Below, one piece after another: positions 59,401-64,000 of a stretch of DNA of 64,000 bases. The translations under genes were made by a program, and so were the position numbers. The notes under the pieces were generated by a model that searched no databases, was not told the origin of the DNA, and worked only from the letters and a program-made list of their open reading frames with translations. This DNA is from Nomia melanderi (lineage: Eukaryota > Arthropoda > Insecta > Hymenoptera > Halictidae): contig NC_135009.1 of assembly GCF_051020985.1 (NCBI RefSeq), positions 12,222,606-12,286,605 of the forward strand, given 5' to 3'. The stretch's first letter is position 1. Each line of letters begins with the position of its first letter.

Positions 59401-62400
59401 GTAGCTTCTCAGAGGTGAGCGAAACAAGTTTCCAGATAACTATACCACATAAACGTAATTACATAAGTGCCGCAGTCGTCAGGTGTGTGTCTAAAAATAT
59501 CAGGTGACGACAATGTGGGCGTTAATTTATACATTTCTACAGCGAGGATCGTAATTAAAAACGACGATTTATCTTTTACTCGAATCGCTCGGATCGTTGC
59601 TCTGCGATGAACCTAAGCGTTTGTCTTCAGTGCAATTAACATTCGGATTATTTTTGATTTCTGACGGGAATATTTTTATTTAGACAAATCGAATCTTATT
59701 CTCCGTAAAAGAGTATCCTGGTGAAACGACGACGAAAATGATAAATTCTCAATTAACGCAGGGTAAGGATATATTTTTTTAAACAATATCCTTTCACGTT
59801 ACACTTGTTGATTTCGTACGAGCGTTCGCAGGTTAGGGGGAGACTAGAAACCGTAAATAAGGTTCAGCATTAAAGCGACGTGCAGGAATTTAAATACCAA
59901 TATTATTACTCCATATCTTTTGACAGTGGAGAGTCGATTAAATTCCGAGTACCCCGAAGCGGGATATCGCACTAACACAGAATCCGGCGAGTGACCAGGC
60001 CGTTTCTAAAAGATAAGTGTGGCAATAACCTAACTTTATTTCCGCGGGATTGTTCAAATAATGAGGCATAGTCACGTCCTATAAATTCTTCGGAAGATCT
60101 CGCTGTGCAACAATAACCGAGAGATTACCATCGTTCAGGTATGAAAATAATTGGAATGCGACGCGCGGAATGTTTAAAATGTAATGAGGAGGGGAATCGT
60201 TCGAACACCTCCCTCGATAAAGATATTTATTGAAAATATCTCGGCGGACTAATCATTAGACCCCGGAATTTCATGCGTTTACGGCGCATAATAATCTTCA
60301 GAAACGAATAAAATACAAACTCTAGTAAAACTTAATACAACTTCGCGTTTACGACGGAAATTAAATTTTATTTTACATCGGTCCCCACGCGCGCCTCCCC
60401 GCAGAAAGCGTGTACTCCTATAAATTCCCGCGGTCCTGATGATCATTTTTCAACCACTTTATCTGGACACTTTTTACGATTAATGAAGCGTGAAAAATAC
60501 AGATCTCGGTTGAAGCGGAGTAACGCGGTTGTTAATCGCCGACGAAATGTTGCGTTCGCGAAAAATACGTCGTCCTACAAATGCAATGCTCTCCGAACCA
60601 TTCATCTTGCCCGTGTAATATTTTATTCTAATCCCACCGGGGAAAGGGGCTATTACTTCTTACTGAATTATCGAACATCGTTGTAATAATATTCACCGGC
60701 AAGTAAACGGTTTAGTAATTCAAGAATCGATACGGAAAACACTAAACGTTGCACTTTCTGCCACTGCGCTTCAATTATTATTACCGAACCGTCAGGAACC
60801 GTTGTAATTATCTAAACAACCTCTTGCTAATTCTTTCTGCTTAAGTATTTCAAAAGTTGAAAAGCTACAACACTCTCAAGTTATTGTAACAATGTCTAAA
60901 CAGTGTTTCATCCGACCATCTGAAGCTCTCAGGAACCGTTATCGTCGATTCACCAAAAATTCCTCTGTTTAACATCTTTCTCAGTAACGTCCAAATGATC
61001 CTCTCCACTCGCAACACGTAATCTACCGTCTATAGTCTGGCAAGAATCATTGCATCGCCGTGCATGCGCGCGTCAAAGCTAATTTTCGTCCGTCCCGGCG
61101 ACACGCCATTGCTGCGGCAATGGCGCACCAAGAAAATTGCCCCGATGCCTGCGCGATAAAAGTGGCGAACGTGCCGCTGGGTACCTGGTACTCGCTCGAT
61201 CGGTCGCGTTCGAGTGACTCAACGTCGTCTTTGGCCTCTGCTACACACGGTCGTTGCGAGTACCTTGTCATTCCCATCCCTGCATGCAATTTCGGTAAAT
61301 TAGCACCTGACCGGCTCGGCAAACTTTCGCGATGCCCCCGCGAACTCGGCTCGTTCTTCTGGACACCTAGGACACCGGAGTCTCAACAGCTCGGTGAAAC
61401 TTTCCACGCGCCCTCGTCTGTGACGAGAAATTAGGAATTATTGTTTGGAGAAAGCGATTCGCGAAGAGGAAAATTTTGAATGCCGTGTGAACCGATTCTT
61501 GGATTGCCACATTGCTGCTCGAGGATGTGGAAACTCGGGTCTGTAGACGTGACGATGACACAAGGACGAGTCGGACGAAGCTGGTTGCTTGGTGAAACTG
61601 TCTGTGGGACACGTGGCCTCGCGGGTGTTAATTCATATGATGATTTTTAGGCGATGTATCTCGTTCCTCGTAATGAACCACCTTGGATTTCTTTTTCGAT
61701 GAATCGATTTGTTCATCCGAATGCCGATATAAGTCCAGCAGAATTTTAAGAAATTTCGATTTATGAATATTGACTGTTGACGTTTATAGCGTTTTGCAAT
61801 CTCGCTTAGTTGTCGCAGTTTACTCGTCTTTCAGCGATGCAGACGTTGGATTGATTATCCTTTAATATCCGGTGTGTTATTATCTATGACTATTTTTAAA
61901 TATCGTTGATAGTACGGTATCTCTGTTTGATCAGTTTTATAATCTGCTGACTATCAGTTTATGTCGAGTCCTTACTCAAAACAGACAATGGCGTACAGTG
62001 TTTTCAGTGACTAACGCAAGTAGAAATAATGAGTAACGAACTGGAGATGTTATGCCACTTGAACGATAAATACAATGATTGTCGTAATCACTGTTTGAAT
62101 CTAACAGCAATTACATTCTGTTTTGACTAAGGTTTTCCAAAGTAAATTTTATAACTGACTATGGAGGAAACATATAGGGATATTATAATAGTTACAAACG
62201 ATGTTGATGGTATCAAATTGAAGAAGTTGCACGGGCAAGTATCTATTGCAGCTACGCAAATAACAAAAAATTCGGTCTTTCGTTCGGTTAAAACGAACGG
62301 TCTATAAATTTCGCCGAACGACACTGCTGCAGAAGTGCTACACAAATTCTACTGGCTGGTAGTAATTAAATTCTACGTTGAACTAGGACGACAGGGCAAA

Positions 62401-64000
62401 GCGAATGGCGGGAAAATTCGAACGGATCGCGTAATCCCCGAGAAATCTGCACTCACGAACGACGCCACAATTATACAACATCTCTGTCAGTTAACAATAG
62501 CAATGTACTTGTGTTTTTTTTTGTTGTTGACTTCGTGAATAAGCAGATTCGCTTGTCGACGAGTTACGTTTCCTGAATAGATAGTGGCCGGTGAGTAGTT
62601 ATATAAAAACTGGGGAAGTTCCTTCGCGGAGATTGAACAATGCTGGAGCCGGGAATATACTGTACAATTCAAAAAGACAAACACTGATTTTTATGCATTA
62701 TAATGATTATTCTCATTGTGAACTATTTAATGCGTTATTTCATTCCACAAAAGTATGGTATTCAGCTGCTCTATTCTCAGAGATGTATCTCCTTTCCCGA
62801 CAAGATGGCGGATAGAGACTCGACCGAAACCCTTGGTCTTCGCGTCACCGCCGTATCTAATACTTTATACATCGAAAAACTGTATTGTTCGAGTTAGTAC
62901 TATGTTTAGAACTTCCAAAATTACTACTGAAGACGATCGTAACAAGTCGAAGCCACGAATTTTGTAACTGTTCTCTGATAAATTGAATTTTACTGTTTAC
63001 ATGGTTCAGATTACGAGCTCTACGGGTATTATGGTTTCAATTTTACTTTTTATAAATTTAAGATATCGGAAAGAAGTGCCATTCGAAACACGCGATAATA
63101 AACAATATGAAGGTTTACTGGGAGCAAAGTAATGTTCATCTTAGATCGAATTCGAAATAAACCGTGCAATATTAATTTCAGTTTCCCCGAATTCGAACGC
63201 ATGTTTTCTTCGACTTGTGTATTATTGAACGCTACGAAGTTCCAATTGTTTTTCTCACCCCCGGCAAAATTTAGAAAATAATCGCGGTACACCGAGCTCA
63301 CGAGATGGCGGTTTATACAGAAAATGGCAGCTTTACGGCGCACGATTCGTCCCGCGCGGTCCGGCGTCATACATTTATTATTTAAACGCGTGACGATTTA
63401 TTTTCGCTATCGATGGAATCGTGACCGCTGCGCAGAAATTTACGCGCGTGCTTCCGTTCGAGGAAAACATCCTCTTGCCGTACGTGATCCCAAATCGAGT
63501 TAACTTATTTGCATAACTTATCGAACATTCTGTGCCGCCGTTCATGGGGCGGTATCCTTTTCCATTGGATTTCGATTTAGATCGATACGATATCGGTACA
63601 CGAAGCCATCGGAATTGGTTCGTCATTCGTTGAAACGGAAGATGCTTCCGATTGAGTATTACTCCTCGGTGAATGGTAATTTTTTATAATTAAATTGCTC
63701 GATAAGCGATCGATAGACGGCGGGTTTCATGAATTTTGTTTGCCTCTAACGAATCGTTACTATCCACTAATTATGTTGCATCTGATTAAATTTCCTGATA
63801 GCTTTATCATTGTACAATGAGAATTATCCCATTCTTATCTCGCGATATTAGTATATTAAGTCCTCCACGCATTCGTCATTATTCAACCTTAGCGTACAGC
63901 CATGTAAGATCAATCGAATTACAATATCCTTAAGCATTGAACTCCAAAGGTATACAAAAATTGCATCAACAACTGCAGTAGCCCCATTATATCCACACCC

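Larger units (their letters stand above)
15382..64000 (+). other. First spen intron (partial, at least 48.6 kb)
   Basis: No frame in this stretch has a recognisable domain, and none supplies the next RRM1 segment, so I read it as one intron continuing past the window. AT-rich background alternates with CpG-rich islands. Apart from the repeats and islands listed separately I see nothing gene-like in 15490-18570, 19650-24560, 25650-26620, 26880-30020, 30180-33230, 34160-37940, 40170-41270, 45180-47360, 47600-50230, 50910-51420, 52600-54270 and 55840-64000. A nested gene or non-coding RNA cannot be excluded by reading alone. Confidence 0.7.

Noticed and set aside
15382..64000. CRISPR arrays, tRNA, rRNA or known insect microRNA sequences in the intron
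   Set aside because: No regularly spaced repeats, no tRNA cloverleaf noticed, and none of the well-known insect microRNA sequences I looked for was seen. A covariance-model search would settle this.

Overview
The window looks like nuclear DNA of an insect, most likely a hymenopteran such as a bee. That is inferred from insect-type proteins, AT-rich short introns beside GC-rich CpG-containing stretches, and many short TTAA-bounded inverted-repeat elements. I saw no sign of bacterial, viral or organellar sequence. Everything rests on reading translations and splice sites by eye; no search was run.

Four protein-coding loci lie in the first 15.4 kb. (1) 1665-3215, minus strand: a glutamine-rich transcription factor with six C2H2 fingers, resembling Drosophila datilografo/CG2052. 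Its frame stays open for 121 codons beyond a single TAG stop, which suggests stop-codon readthrough or alternative splicing. (2) 5005-6975, plus strand: a five-exon gene for a small protein with three U1/JAZ-type fingers of the ZNF346/ZNF385 kind. (3) 7460-10830, minus strand: an eleven-exon gene for dynein regulatory complex subunit 1 (DRC1), with every splice junction in phase. (4) From 15299, plus strand: the first coding exon of split ends (spen), which encodes the start of RRM1 and ends at a strong donor. The first two genes diverge, genes 2 and 3 converge with 484 bp between stops, and DRC1 and spen diverge across a CpG-rich, GAGA-rich promoter region at about 12.5-13.7 kb. The genes have unrelated jobs (transcription, RNA binding, ciliary/sperm axoneme, nuclear co-repression), so nothing suggests a shared pathway.

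From 15382 to the end, about 48.6 kb, I found no further convincing exon, so this is read as part of a very large first spen intron. It carries at least seven families of short non-coding elements with terminal inverted repeats beginning at TTAA, the hallmark of piggyBac-like MITEs. At 50236-50908 three copies are nested one inside another. Other structure includes a three-copy tandem repeat of about 181 bp, a GGCAA/GGCCA microsatellite, a 29-base G run, a perfect X-box-like palindrome, a recurring GGCAACGYCGC motif, and CpG-rich islands that could be enhancers or alternative promoters.
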